Below are positions 16,649-25,288 of a stretch of 64,000 bases of DNA, piece after piece; positions within the stretch are counted from its first letter, which is position 1, and each line of letters begins with the position of its first letter. The DNA lies in the NCBI RefSeq assembly GCF_000381825.1, contig NZ_KB907121.1, positions 268,001-332,000 of the forward strand, written 5' to 3'. The notes beneath the pieces were generated by a model. That model was not told the DNA's origin. It made no database searches and saw nothing but the letters and a program-made list of their open reading frames with translations. The DNA comes from Thioalkalivibrio sp. ALJT. GTDB lineage: Bacteria > Pseudomonadota > Gammaproteobacteria > Ectothiorhodospirales > Ectothiorhodospiraceae. Both the position numbers and the translations under genes were made by a program.

Positions 16649-17745
16649 TAATGCATGCCCTCCCTGGCATTCGACGGTTGTATCGGAAGCAGGATGTCAA
16701 ACGAGGTTGCGCCGGGGCGAGAGCGACACTCGATCAGACCGTCATGCAACTGGATCAGGCTCTGGGCAATGGGCAGGCCGAGCCCCGTGCCAGCCGCTCG
16801 TCCGGTCACCAGCGGGAAGAAGATCCGTTCGCGAATCTCTTCCGGTATCCCCGGACCGTTATCGCGCACACTCAGTTTGGCCACCAGTCGATGGCGGTGT
16901 CCCGATACCGTGTACTGGCGCAGGATGCGGGAGCTCAGGATAATCTCGCCACCACCCTCCAGCGCATGCACCGCGTTCTGCACCAGATTCAGGATCGCCT
17001 GCACCAGCATGTCGCGGTCCGCGTGCACATCCGGGATGCTGGGGTCGTAATCGCCGCGGACCTTCAGCCCCAGCGGGAGCTGCACGCTGACCAGGCCACG
17101 CACATGTTCCAGCACTTCGTGCAGGTTTACAGCCTCGCGGCGTGGCAGGTTGTTTGGCCCCAGCATGCGATCCACCAGGCTGCGCAGCCGGTCGGCCTCG
17201 CGGATGATGATTTGGGTGTACTCCTTGAGGCCCGAGTCATCCAGTTCGCTGGCCAGCAACTGGGCCGCCCCGCGCAGCCCGCCCAGCGGGTTCTTGATCT
17301 CGTGCGCCAGGCCACGAGTGACGGCGCGCGTGATCGCCTGCTGCTTTTGCAGCTGCTCCTCGCGGCTGATGCGCTCGTGGCGATCGATCGCGTTCAGCTC
17401 GAACAGCAACTGCCCCGGGCGCCCGCTCTCGCCGTGTAGCGGCGTGATAATCACATCGGCCAGAAAGCTGTCGGCCCGCATCGGTTCCAGTTGCCGCGCC
17501 CGCAGGGTCAGCGGCTGATCCAGGCTGAGTGTCGAACGCAGACGGCTGGACAGGTTGCGGTCCAGCTTGAGCCACTGCCCCAGGCCGTGCCCTAGGATGC
17601 GTTCGCGACTCAGACCCAGCAGTACTTCGGCGGCGCTGTTCAGGCTCAGGAGACACAGATCCGCATCCGTGACCAGCACGGCCGTTGACAGGTCGTCCCA
17701 CCATGGCGGAGTTACCGGAGCGGGAATGGAGGGGGGCGTGTTCAT
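16648..17745 (-). CDS. glnL: Nitrogen regulation sensor kinase NtrB
   Basis: Cytoplasmic histidine kinase/phosphatase of 365 residues that controls NtrC and is itself controlled by PII. A PAS domain lies at about residues 15-120. The dimerisation and phospho-acceptor motif is GLAHEIKNPLGGLRGAAQLL. The ATPase domain has N-box LVQNAVHALE, G1 DNGPGIPEEI and G2 GTGLGLPIAQ. I chose the ATG at 17745 with AGAGG upstream. Two NtrC-binding sequences lie about 200 bases upstream, which suggests autoregulation. No glnA gene is adjacent in the window. Confidence 0.94.
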   Translation of the reverse strand: MNTPPSIPAPVTPPWWDDLSTAVLVTDADLCLLSLNSAAEVLLGLSRERILGHGLGQWLKLDRNLSSRLRSTLSLDQPLTLRARQLEPMRADSFLADVIITPLHGESGRPGQLLFELNAIDRHERISREEQLQKQQAITRAVTRGLAHEIKNPLGGLRGAAQLLASELDDSGLKEYTQIIIREADRLRSLVDRMLGPNNLPRREAVNLHEVLEHVRGLVSVQLPLGLKVRGDYDPSIPDVHADRDMLVQAILNLVQNAVHALEGGGEIILSSRILRQYTVSGHRHRLVAKLSVRDNGPGIPEEIRERIFFPLVTGRAAGTGLGLPIAQSLIQLHDGLIECRSRPGATSFDILLPIQPSNAREGMH

Positions 17746-17757
17746 CACAAGGCCTCT

Positions 17758-17773
17758 AGCAGGAATCGCGCCA
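17758..17773 (-). promoter_or_regulatory. Sigma-54-like -24/-12 sequence before ntrB
   Basis: The minus strand reads TGGCGCGATTCCTGCT, with GG and GC elements at the required 10-base spacing and 10 of 12 consensus positions matched. The predicted transcript would begin within a few bases of the chosen ntrB ATG and exclude its ribosome site. Either the match is fortuitous or translation starts differently. Confidence 0.3.
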
Positions 17774-17944
17774 AGAAAAGGCTGGCGAGCGCGGCACCCG
17801 GGCCCGGGGAGCAGGTCATACACCTGCGGAGACACCGCCCCTGCCGTGGACATACAACCCCGGGCACCCAATTGGATTGGAGCCTCGAGAGGCACTAACT
17901 AAAGTAGAGGCACACGCTGCACTCCGGGATGCGCCAAACGCTGC

Positions 17945-17981
17945 GCACCGATCAGGTGCAACAATAGCACCAAACCGGTGC
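17945..17981. promoter_or_regulatory. Tandem NtrC-binding sites
   Basis: Two 15-bp dyads, GCACCGATCAGGTGC (17945-17959) and GCACCAAACCGGTGC (17967-17981), each fit the NtrC consensus GCACC-N5-GGTGC exactly. Their centres are 22 bases apart, about two helical turns, as in E. coli glnA control. The minus strand between them also reads TGGTGCTATTGTTGCA, resembling a sigma-54 promoter. Bound NtrC could thus activate from here or repress a promoter beneath. They lie upstream of ntrBC. Confidence 0.75.
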
Positions 17982-18069
17982 GCTCAACGCACCACCATTA
18001 GGCAACAAGGGCCATGAAAGCACAGGCTGACGCGCACGGTCATGGTGTCACCGTCTTGATCACACCCGG

Positions 18070-18386
18070 GGAGACATGGACCCATGAACGCACTCGCCTC
18101 GGCCCCGCAGATGTTCCGTGACCAGAACCGGCGCGGGCTCTGCCGACCCGCTGTTGACGGATTCGGGCCGCAACGCAAGATCAGGGAACCCGGGATGCCC
18201 GCCCCACAGGCGTATTGAATGCAGCGGCTCGGCCACCCGTCTTGAAATCAAACGTTTTCAATCGAAGGCGGGCGGACGCGCCACGTTGCGGCTCACCGGT
18301 CGCGGATCGGCTGCACGGCAGTCACCGCGCACTGAGCACACGCTCACGCGACGAAGCAGCGAGGGCGCACCAGAACGAGGGTTTCG
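18070..18386. repeat. Degenerate copy of a MITE-like dispersed repeat (copy C)
   Basis: This 317-bp non-coding stretch shares blocks with the copies at 25289 and 26556. Examples are a GGATTCGGGC(C)GCAACGCA segment near 18160, CACGGCAGTCACCGCGC near 18316, and the following CACGCTC-ACGCGACGAAGCAGCGAG. Its outer ends are imperfectly inverted (GGAGACATGG at the left, GGGTTTCG at the right). The right end stops exactly at the stop codon of the DUF4124 gene. No reading frame inside resembles a protein. Confidence 0.55.
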
Positions 18387-19019
18387 TCAAGGCGTGACCG
18401 GCGACGGGGCCTGCGGGGCCGAAGGCGCTCCGCCCGGCGGGAACTGCTGAGGTCGTTGCTGCTGTTGCTGATCCCGCGGGATCGCGGCACGCAACACGAT
18501 GAACTCGATCGTATCGCTGATGCCCAGCTGTTCTCCGGCCGCGTCAACCACGCGCGCCTGCAGGGTATAGCCCCCCCGATCCAGCCCCTCGAACGTGGCA
18601 CTCGGCGAGGCACCCTCACTAGCGGCCTCGCCATCCAGCAACCAGATCACGCGATGTCCGGCCTCGGCATCCAGATCCGGACTGAGTTCGAGGGTTGCGG
18701 TGACATTGCCATCATTGGCGCGCACACCGTCACCATCCGCCGGACTGGCGATCGCCACTTGATAGGCGGCGGCCACTTCGGGAGCAGGCTGGTCGCGTGA
18801 CCGCAGCGGCCGTTCGAGGATCTCGTCCGCTCCCTCCAGGGGCACCGCGCGCATGGGTTCGCGCACCTCGACCGGCTCGCTGGCACTGCCCTCCGGCGGG
18901 CGATCGCCAAAATGGATGTTGCCCTGATCATCGGTCCAGCGATAAACGTCGGCACTGGCCAACACCGGGACAAGAAGCGCGGCCAGCGGCCACACCAGCC
19001 AGGTCATGGAGCGGATCAT
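18387..19019 (-). CDS. DUF4124 domain-containing exported protein
   Basis: Envelope protein of 210 residues with function unknown. The ATG at 19019 has a strong GAGGAGGG ribosome site and opens a signal peptide ending LASA. The DUF4124 motif DVYRWTDDQGNIHFGDRPPEGS follows directly. The second half (about 90-180) looks like an immunoglobulin-type beta domain, with ITATLELSPDLD-like strands and RVIWLLDGEAASEGASPSATFEGLDRGGYTLQARVVDAAG. The tail is rich in Gln and Pro (RDQQQQQRPQQFPPGG). The gene's 3' end abuts a dispersed repeat. Proteins with this domain often flank glnA/ntrBC in gammaproteobacteria, which agrees with its position here. Confidence 0.8.
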   Translation of the reverse strand: MIRSMTWLVWPLAALLVPVLASADVYRWTDDQGNIHFGDRPPEGSASEPVEVREPMRAVPLEGADEILERPLRSRDQPAPEVAAAYQVAIASPADGDGVRANDGNVTATLELSPDLDAEAGHRVIWLLDGEAASEGASPSATFEGLDRGGYTLQARVVDAAGEQLGISDTIEFIVLRAAIPRDQQQQQRPQQFPPGGAPSAPQAPSPVTP

Positions 19020-19059
19020 GCGCTGCCCTCCTCGAGACGGTTTGGCTTGTCGGACTCGG

Positions 19060-19131
19060 ACGGCTGTCGCGGGCCTGGCGGGGCGTGGAAAAGGGACGGC
19101 TGTCGCGGGCCTGGCGGGGCGTGGAAAAGGG
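19060..19131. repeat. Perfect 36-bp tandem duplication
   Basis: Two identical 36-base units, each beginning ACGGCTGTCGCGGG, stand directly in tandem 40 bases upstream of the DUF4124 start. Identity is complete, so the duplication is recent or maintained. It lies in the likely 5' leader or promoter region of that gene, and the rest of the gap to 19318 shows nothing else recognisable. Confidence 0.9.
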
Positions 19132-19318
19132 ACCGCCATCCCATCACGTTCGCAGCTGATCCGGCCTGCAGAGAACCCCGGTATGCCTGCCCTGCAGACA
19201 CTGGGGTGCAGGCCAGCCTCCGTCGCGAGGCCAAACCGGCAGCGCCGTTGCGCTATATGCGAGCCGTATGTGCGCACGGTTAACACATTGCCCGCCGTTC
19301 GCACCTGCCCGGGCCGCT

Positions 19319-20179
19319 TCAGGCCGCTGCCCGAATCCAGACCCCCTGCAACCGCGCGGCCTCGGCCTGGAGGGCTACCAGCCGCTGACGTGCGGCATCT
19401 GCATCCGACTCTGCGCCGGTTTCCAGAGCAAGGAGCCAGTCGTCCAGTGCGGCCAGACGCAGCAGGGTCGGGGCCGCGCCACGCTCGATCGCGTTCAGCG
19501 GGCGCCGGGTGTTATATCCGGCCAGCAAGGCACGATAGCGCGCCGGATCCGGCTGGCCCGCCGCATCGACGATCACTGCCAGCGCGATACGCGCGAGCTG
19601 CCAGAAGGCCGGTACCGGTGCGGGCGGGACCACGAGATCCGCAAGCCCGGCGCCCTCGGGATAAAGCCGTACCGAACGCCAGTAGCTACCCGCCAGTGGC
19701 AGATCCTCGAACCGGTAGAGGCCCTGATGCTGCAATTCGGCGTCCAGCACCGTGCGCGCCCCCGCGCCCAGTCCCCCTGCCACTGCGTCAGCACGCTCGC
19801 GAACCTGCTGCTGCAGCACGCCCCGGCGATAGCCATCACTCACAGGAAGCCGGCTGGCCGGGTGCCGGCCCTGCCAGTCGGCGGCGCGTTCGCCCAGCGC
19901 CGCCAGACTACCGGGGCCTTCGGCCGCCACCGGGCCCTGCAGGGGCTGCCCTCGTTCCAGCACCAGGAATACGGAATCCGGGCCCTGGTCCACACCACGC
20001 CCGATGCAACGGCCGCAGCCCGCGGGCGCCTGCTCCAGAGCGGTCTCCAGCTCCGGCGCCACCGTGGGTGACAGATGCAGACACTGCACCGGGCGGCCCG
20101 CATGTTCAGAGCCCTCGGGGCCAGTCTCCAGGTCCAGGCCCGTAGCGGCACCTGCACGTGCAATATCGATTTCTACCAT
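19319..20179 (-). CDS. ThrB-like protein without kinase motifs
   Basis: A 286-residue protein in the place where pseudomonads have homoserine kinase (thrB next to DUF2782 and polA). The C-terminal part has the layout of the ThrB/aminoglycoside-phosphotransferase fold: PARYRALLAGYNTRRPLNAIERGAAPTLLRLAALDDWLLAL. The segment before it keeps length and predicted secondary structure. However, the catalytic H-x-D-x4-N loop is replaced by GSYWRSVRLYPEG, and no N-terminal ATP-loop motif is visible. The frame is intact with normal codon use. Its start overlaps the DUF2782 stop by seven bases. It may be a regulator or a relic. The homology call is by eye and moderate. Confidence 0.5.
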   Translation of the reverse strand: MVEIDIARAGAATGLDLETGPEGSEHAGRPVQCLHLSPTVAPELETALEQAPAGCGRCIGRGVDQGPDSVFLVLERGQPLQGPVAAEGPGSLAALGERAADWQGRHPASRLPVSDGYRRGVLQQQVRERADAVAGGLGAGARTVLDAELQHQGLYRFEDLPLAGSYWRSVRLYPEGAGLADLVVPPAPVPAFWQLARIALAVIVDAAGQPDPARYRALLAGYNTRRPLNAIERGAAPTLLRLAALDDWLLALETGAESDADAARQRLVALQAEAARLQGVWIRAAA

Positions 20180-20562
20180 CGGAAAATCACCCAGGACGGG
20201 GGAACAAAATTCGGGTCCAGTTCACTACGGCGCCCATCCAGGGTGCCGTCACCGGTCGTGTCAATCAGATAATAGGTCGGTCCGGCGGCAGGGGTGACCT
20301 CGACCATCACCAACACCCCGTCCACTCGGTATTCGCGCCACGTCTCGCCATCGCGCTCGATGATCAGGATGTCCGCGCGCTCCAGAAATTCCTGCTCGCG
20401 GGCGCGTTCGTCCAGCACCGGAGGCGGCGGGTCGGCACCCTCTTCCAGTTCCGGTGGAGGCGGGGTGTCGTCCCATTCGTGCTCCGTCTCGGCCAGGGCC
20501 GAGGCGGGCAACAGCCACAACGCGGCAAATAACGGCAGACTCAGGCGCAAAAGCGGCATCAT
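20173..20562 (-). CDS. DUF2782 family exported protein
   Basis: Small envelope protein of 129 residues, function unknown. A signal peptide (ending ASALAE) is followed by a Pro/Glu-rich linker. Then comes the DUF2782 core: DILIIERDGETWREYRVDGVLVMVEVTPAAGPTYYLID, ending in a Trp-rich tail (SWVIFRW). The family is conserved beside polA in gammaproteobacteria. The ATG at 20562 overlaps the LOG stop (TGATG); a GTG at 20565 is an alternative. It overlaps the following ThrB-like gene by seven bases, so the three minus-strand genes from 21287 to 19319 form one operon. Confidence 0.85.
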   Translation of the reverse strand: MMPLLRLSLPLFAALWLLPASALAETEHEWDDTPPPPELEEGADPPPPVLDERAREQEFLERADILIIERDGETWREYRVDGVLVMVEVTPAAGPTYYLIDTTGDGTLDGRRSELDPNFVPPSWVIFRW

Positions 20563-21287
20563 CACAGCTCCATCAGTCGTTTCTTTTCTTCTGCCGATGG
20601 CTCGAAGCTGCGGGCCTCGTAGTACTCGAAAATGACGTCCACCACGGCCTCCGGCGAATCTACCAATGAGTATAGCTGGAGGTCCTCCTGGTCGATGGTG
20701 CCCTGCTCCACAAGGGTGTCCTGGAACCAGTCGAGGAGCCCTTTCCAGAACTCGCTACCGACCAGCACGATCGGGATACGCCGCGTCTTTCCGGTCTGCA
20801 CCAGGGTGAGGATCTCGGCCAGCTCGTCCAGCGTGCCGAATCCGCCCGGCAGGACCACATAGGCCGACGCGTACTTCACGAACATCACCTTGCGCGAGAA
20901 GAAGTGCCGAAACCCCAGGCCGATATCCTGATAGGGGTTCGCGTTCTGCTCGTGCGGCAACTGGATATTCAGCCCGATGCTGGGCGAGCGGCCACTGAAG
21001 GCCCCCTTGTTGGCGGCCTCCATGATGCCGGGCCCCCCGCCGCTGACGACCGCAAAACCGGCGTCGGACAACTGCCGCGCGATGGTCTCTCCGAGCTCGT
21101 AATAACGGTGCTCGGGCGGGAAGCGGGCGGAACCGAAGATGCTCACCGATGGCTTGATGTGCGCCAGGCGCTCGAAGCCCTCCACGAACTCTGCCATGAT
21201 CTGGAAGATCTTCCAGCTCTCCCGGGTCAGGGCCGAGTCGTCGATCGGGCGCAGGCCCGGGTGTTCAGCGCGTTCTCGGTTGTTCAT
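20562..21287 (-). CDS. LOG family protein (nucleotide 5'-monophosphate phosphoribohydrolase-like)
   Basis: Cytoplasmic Rossmann-fold protein of 241 residues of the LOG/TIGR00730 group. These enzymes cleave the base from nucleoside monophosphates, including cytokinin precursors. The phosphate-binding motif is SGGGPGIMEAANKGA and the catalytic motif is PGGFGTLDELAEILTLVQTGK. The N-terminal extension is typical of the longer bacterial form. A ribosome site AGGAAG precedes the ATG. It is divergent from polA and heads the operon with DUF2782 and the ThrB-like gene. Confidence 0.9.
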   Translation of the reverse strand: MNNRERAEHPGLRPIDDSALTRESWKIFQIMAEFVEGFERLAHIKPSVSIFGSARFPPEHRYYELGETIARQLSDAGFAVVSGGGPGIMEAANKGAFSGRSPSIGLNIQLPHEQNANPYQDIGLGFRHFFSRKVMFVKYASAYVVLPGGFGTLDELAEILTLVQTGKTRRIPIVLVGSEFWKGLLDWFQDTLVEQGTIDQEDLQLYSLVDSPEAVVDVIFEYYEARSFEPSAEEKKRLMEL

Positions 21288-21420
21288 GCGGCGGCTTCCT
21301 TGAGTTGAGCGTCAAGCGTAACGGGCGCCCCGAGTGCGTACAAATAAACGCGGCCCAGTGGGCGCGCCCGCAGACGTCCCTGTAGAATGCCGCGCGTTCC
21401 CTGTCCGGACTCCGTACTTC

Positions 21421-24132
21421 ATGTCGCAAGCACCCCTCGTCCTGGTCGATGGCTCGTCGTATCTGTTCCGAGCGTTTCATGCCCTGCCACCGCTGACCGC
21501 GCCGGATGGCGCGCCGACCGGGGCGATGATCGGCGTGGCGAACATGCTGCGCAAGCTGCGCGCGGACTACGGGCCGGCGCACATGGCGGTGGTGTTCGAC
21601 GCGAAGGGGCCGACTTTCCGTGACGAGATCTACCCGGAATACAAGGCCACCCGCCCGCCGATGCCGGCAGAGCTGGGCGCCCAGATCGATCCGCTGCATG
21701 AACTGGTGCGGGCGATGGGCCTGCCGCTGCTGTGCGTCGAGGGCGTGGAGGCCGACGACGTGATCGCGACCCTGGCCGACCAGGCCGCCCGCGCCGGGCA
21801 CGACGTGGTGATCTCCACCGGCGACAAGGACCTCGCCCAGCTGGTGAATGACCGCATCACGCTGGTCAACACCATGAGCGGGGTCACGCTGGACCGCGAG
21901 GGCGTGCAGGAGAAGTTCGGCGTGGCCCCGGAGCAGATCGTCGACTACCTCGCGCTGATGGGCGACAGCGTCGACAACATCCCCGGCGTGGAGAAGGTCG
22001 GCCCGAAGACCGCGGCCAAGTGGATCGCGAAATACGGCGACCTCGACACCATCCTTGCGCAGTCCGACGCCATCGGCGGCAAGATTGGCGAGAACCTGCG
22101 TGCCGCAGCCGAGCGCCTGCCCACCTCGCGGGAGCTGATCACGGTCCGGCGCGATGTCGAGCTGGATACCGGCCCCGACGACCTGAACATCCGCGAGCCG
22201 GATCACGAGCGCCTGCTGGAGATGGTGCGCCGCTATGGCTTCACCCGCTGGCGCGCGGAGCTGGAGGGCGGCGAGGCCGGCGACAGCGCCGACAACGGGG
22301 GCAATCCGGGCTCGTCGCAGGCGCAGGGGGATTACCGCACGTTGCGCGAGGCGGCCGAACTGGCCGAGCTGCTGGAGCGTCTGGACCAGGCCGAGCGCGT
22401 CGCCTTCGACACCGAGACCACCAGCCTGGATGCGATGCGCGCCGAGATCGTCGGTATGTCCTTCGCCTTTGAACCGGGCACCGCGTACTACCTGCCACTG
22501 GCCCACACCGGGCCGGATGCCGACCCGCAGCTGCCGCGCGAGCAGACGCTCGAACGCCTGAAGCCGTGGCTGGAATCGGAGCGCCACGGCAAGCTGGGTC
22601 ACCACCTGAAGTACGACCGCAACGTGCTGGGCAATCACGGCATCACCCTGCGCGGCATCGTCGACGACACCCTGCTCGAGTCGTTCTGCCTGGATGCCGG
22701 CGCCAACCGCCACGACCTCGACTCCCTGGCCGAGCGCCACCTGGACTACAAGACCACGCACTACGAAGACGTGGCCGGCAAGGGGGCGAAGCAGATCCCG
22801 TTCGCCGAGGTGGACATCGGCATCGCCACCGATTACGCCGGCGAGGATGCCGACATCTGCCTGCAGCTGGATGCCGTGTTTCAGCCGCGCCTGCAGGAGG
22901 CTGAAGGCCCCGCGTTCGTCTACCGCGAGATCGAGATGCCGCTGGTCCCGGTGCTGGCGGATATCGAACGCGCCGGCGTGAAGGTGGACCCGGACCGGCT
23001 CGGCGAGCAGAGCCAGGAGCTTTTGGCCGAGATGGAGCGCATCGAGCGCGAGGCCTTCGCGGAGGCCGGGAGCGAGTTCAACCTCGGCTCGCCCAAACAG
23101 ATTCAGGAGATCCTGTTCGAGCGCCTGGGCCTGCCGGTGCTGCGACGCACCCCCAAGGGCCAGCCCTCCACCGCCGAGGACGTGCTGGAGCAGATGGCGG
23201 ACGACTACGCCCTGCCGCGCCTGATCCTCGAGCACCGCGGCTTGTCCAAGCTGCGCAGCACCTACACCGAGACCCTGCCCCGGCGCATCCACCCGGAGAC
23301 CGGACGGGTGCACACCTCCTATCACCAGTCGGGGGCGGCCACCGGGCGGCTGTCGTCCTCGGAGCCGAACCTGCAGAACATCCCGGTGCGCACCGAGGCC
23401 GGCCGGCGTATCCGCCGTGCGTTCATTGCGGATGAGGGCCACCAGCTGCTGGCGGCGGACTACTCGCAGATCGAGCTGCGCATCATGGCCCACCTGTCGC
23501 AGGACGCGGGCCTGCTGAAGGCCTTCGCAGAGGGTCAGGACATCCACCGCGCAACCGCCGCCGAGGTCTTCGGGCCGGCCCCGGAGCAGGTCTCCGGCGA
23601 TCAGCGCCGCGCGGCCAAGGCGATCAACTTCGGCCTGATCTACGGCATGTCCGCCTGGGGGCTGGCCCGCAACCTCGGCATCGAGCAGGGCGAGGCGCGG
23701 GAATACATCGACCGCTACTTCAACCGCTACCCCGGCGTGCACGACTACATGGAACGGGCCCGCGCCTCCGGCCGCGAGAACGGCTATGTCGAGACCCTGT
23801 TCGGCCGCCGCCTGTACCTGCCGGAGATCAACAGCCGCAACGGGGCGCGGCGCCAGCAGTCCGAGCGCGTGGCCATCAACGCCCCGATGCAGGGCACGGC
23901 CGCCGACATCATCAAGCGCGCGATGGTAAGGGTCGCGAACGAGCTCGCGGCCGCGCAGATCGACGCGCGCATGATCATGCAGGTCCACGACGAACTGGTG
24001 TTCGAGGTGGCCGATGCAGCGGTGGAAGACCTGACCACGCTGGTGCGCAAGGCCATGAGCGGGGCCGCGGATCTCGACGTGGAGCTGGTCGTGGACATCG
24101 GCACCGGCGCTAACTGGGACGACGCCCACTAA
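21421..24132 (+). CDS. polA: DNA polymerase I
   Basis: Repair and Okazaki-fragment polymerase of 903 residues with all three domains. The 5'-nuclease is at 1-290 (VDGSSYLFRAFHALPP, GDKDLAQLV). The 3'-5' proofreading domain is intact, with D330 and E332 in DTETTSLD. The polymerase domain has motif A DYSQIELRIMA (D680), motif B RRAAKAINFGLIYGMSAWG and motif C QVHDELVFEV (D857). The ATG at 21421 places the first beta strand (LVLVDGSSY) where expected. A weak -10 (TAGAAT, 21382-21387) lies upstream. The locus order resembles that of pseudomonads. Confidence 0.98.
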   Translation: MSQAPLVLVDGSSYLFRAFHALPPLTAPDGAPTGAMIGVANMLRKLRADYGPAHMAVVFDAKGPTFRDEIYPEYKATRPPMPAELGAQIDPLHELVRAMGLPLLCVEGVEADDVIATLADQAARAGHDVVISTGDKDLAQLVNDRITLVNTMSGVTLDREGVQEKFGVAPEQIVDYLALMGDSVDNIPGVEKVGPKTAAKWIAKYGDLDTILAQSDAIGGKIGENLRAAAERLPTSRELITVRRDVELDTGPDDLNIREPDHERLLEMVRRYGFTRWRAELEGGEAGDSADNGGNPGSSQAQGDYRTLREAAELAELLERLDQAERVAFDTETTSLDAMRAEIVGMSFAFEPGTAYYLPLAHTGPDADPQLPREQTLERLKPWLESERHGKLGHHLKYDRNVLGNHGITLRGIVDDTLLESFCLDAGANRHDLDSLAERHLDYKTTHYEDVAGKGAKQIPFAEVDIGIATDYAGEDADICLQLDAVFQPRLQEAEGPAFVYREIEMPLVPVLADIERAGVKVDPDRLGEQSQELLAEMERIEREAFAEAGSEFNLGSPKQIQEILFERLGLPVLRRTPKGQPSTAEDVLEQMADDYALPRLILEHRGLSKLRSTYTETLPRRIHPETGRVHTSYHQSGAATGRLSSSEPNLQNIPVRTEAGRRIRRAFIADEGHQLLAADYSQIELRIMAHLSQDAGLLKAFAEGQDIHRATAAEVFGPAPEQVSGDQRRAAKAINFGLIYGMSAWGLARNLGIEQGEAREYIDRYFNRYPGVHDYMERARASGRENGYVETLFGRRLYLPEINSRNGARRQQSERVAINAPMQGTAADIIKRAMVRVANELAAAQIDARMIMQVHDELVFEVADAAVEDLTTLVRKAMSGAADLDVELVVDIGTGANWDDAH

Positions 24133-24145
24133 CCGGGAGCTCAAC

Positions 24146-24643
24146 ATGTTCGCCCACCGCTTCAACCGGATCGCCGCCTGGCTGGTCGCACTGCTGCTGG
24201 TCGCAACGGCCTGGGTGCTGGCCGAGCGCTATCTGGACATCGGGGCCGACGCCGACCTGCCGATCGTCCAGGCGCAGGCCTGTGACCTCAACGCCGGCCC
24301 CTGCAGCACCGCCCTGGCACAGGGCGGCGAGGTGCGTCTGGAGATCACGCCGCGCCCGGTCCCGATGCTGCGGGAACTGACGCTGGATCTGCAGCTGGAT
24401 GCCGCAGCGCTGTCCGCGCTGGGCGCCCCGGAGACCCTGGAACTGGACCTGGCCGGGGTCGAGATGTACATGGGCTACCAGCGCCCGCGCCTGGAACATA
24501 CGGGTGCGGGCCAGTACCGCGGTACGACCACGCTGCCGATCTGCACCACCGAATCCATGACCTGGGCCGCCACCGCCATGCCGGCAGGCGAACCCGAGGC
24601 CTCTTTCGTTCAATTCCGCTTCATCACTGCACGCGACCATTAG
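24146..24643 (+). CDS. Membrane-anchored or exported hypothetical protein upstream of SCO
   Basis: A 165-residue protein with one N-terminal hydrophobic segment (AAWLVALLLVATAWVLAE, about residues 9-26), then a predicted beta-rich periplasmic domain. Two cysteine pairs may matter: C46/C53 in AQACDLNAGPCST, and C133 in LPICTTESM. Its position four bases before the SCO gene, with a good GGGAG ribosome site, suggests a shared envelope role in copper or oxidase assembly (inference). I do not recognise a named family. Confidence 0.75.
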   Translation: MFAHRFNRIAAWLVALLLVATAWVLAERYLDIGADADLPIVQAQACDLNAGPCSTALAQGGEVRLEITPRPVPMLRELTLDLQLDAAALSALGAPETLELDLAGVEMYMGYQRPRLEHTGAGQYRGTTTLPICTTESMTWAATAMPAGEPEASFVQFRFITARDH

Positions 24644-24646
24644 ACC

Positions 24647-25288
24647 ATGCAACGGATACCTGTCAGCAGCCTGTTCTGGGGCCTGGCCGTCCTCGCGGCC
24701 GGAGCCCTCCTGATCGTCGTCACCCTGAACCCGAGCGCGCCGCCGCTGGCCGAGCCCGGACATGCCAAGCTGCCGGTTGCCGAGGAGGTCCGCGGCGGCC
24801 CGATCGAATTGCCGGTGGCGACCCACGCGGAGCGCTTCGACCTCGCCGACTACGAAGGGCAATACGTATGGCTGTACTTCGGTTACACCTTCTGCCCGGA
24901 CGCCTGCCCCACCAGTCTCGGCTGGATCAGTGGCGCACTGAACCAGCTGCCGGAGGCGCTACAGGGGCAGGTAAACGCGGTCTTTATCAGCGTCGACCCC
25001 GAGCGTGATACCCCGGAGCACCTGGCGAACTACGTAGGCTACTTTCACACCGACATCCACGCCGCGACCGGGCCGAAGGATGCGCTGCGCGCCACAGCTC
25101 AGGACTACGGTGTATTTTTCGAACGCGCCGAGACCGAATCGGCCATGGGCTACGTGATCGACCACAGCTCTTCGACCTACCTGATCGGCCCCGCGGGCGA
25201 CCTGCTGGAGATCCACCCGCACGGGACCTCCGCGGCGGATCTGGTCGCAACGCTCGAGGCACACGCCCAGCCGGGGGACACGGACTAA
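24647..25288 (+). CDS. SCO1/SenC family protein
   Basis: Membrane-anchored periplasmic thioredoxin-fold protein of 213 residues, involved in copper delivery to, or thiol reduction of, cytochrome oxidase CuA. An N-terminal membrane segment (residues 9-27) is followed by the thioredoxin fold with copper ligands C83 and C87 (FCPDACP) and H173 (VIDHSSSTYL). It forms an operon with the preceding hypothetical gene. Its stop codon TAA lies within the CTAA target duplication of the MITE-like element that follows, so that element sits directly at the end of the gene. Confidence 0.93.
   Translation: MQRIPVSSLFWGLAVLAAGALLIVVTLNPSAPPLAEPGHAKLPVAEEVRGGPIELPVATHAERFDLADYEGQYVWLYFGYTFCPDACPTSLGWISGALNQLPEALQGQVNAVFISVDPERDTPEHLANYVGYFHTDIHAATGPKDALRATAQDYGVFFERAETESAMGYVIDHSSSTYLIGPAGDLLEIHPHGTSAADLVATLEAHAQPGDTD

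Noticed and set aside
21382-21387. TAGAAT as the polA promoter -10
   Set aside because: No -35 or extended -10 accompanies it, so it was mentioned under polA but not called as a feature.
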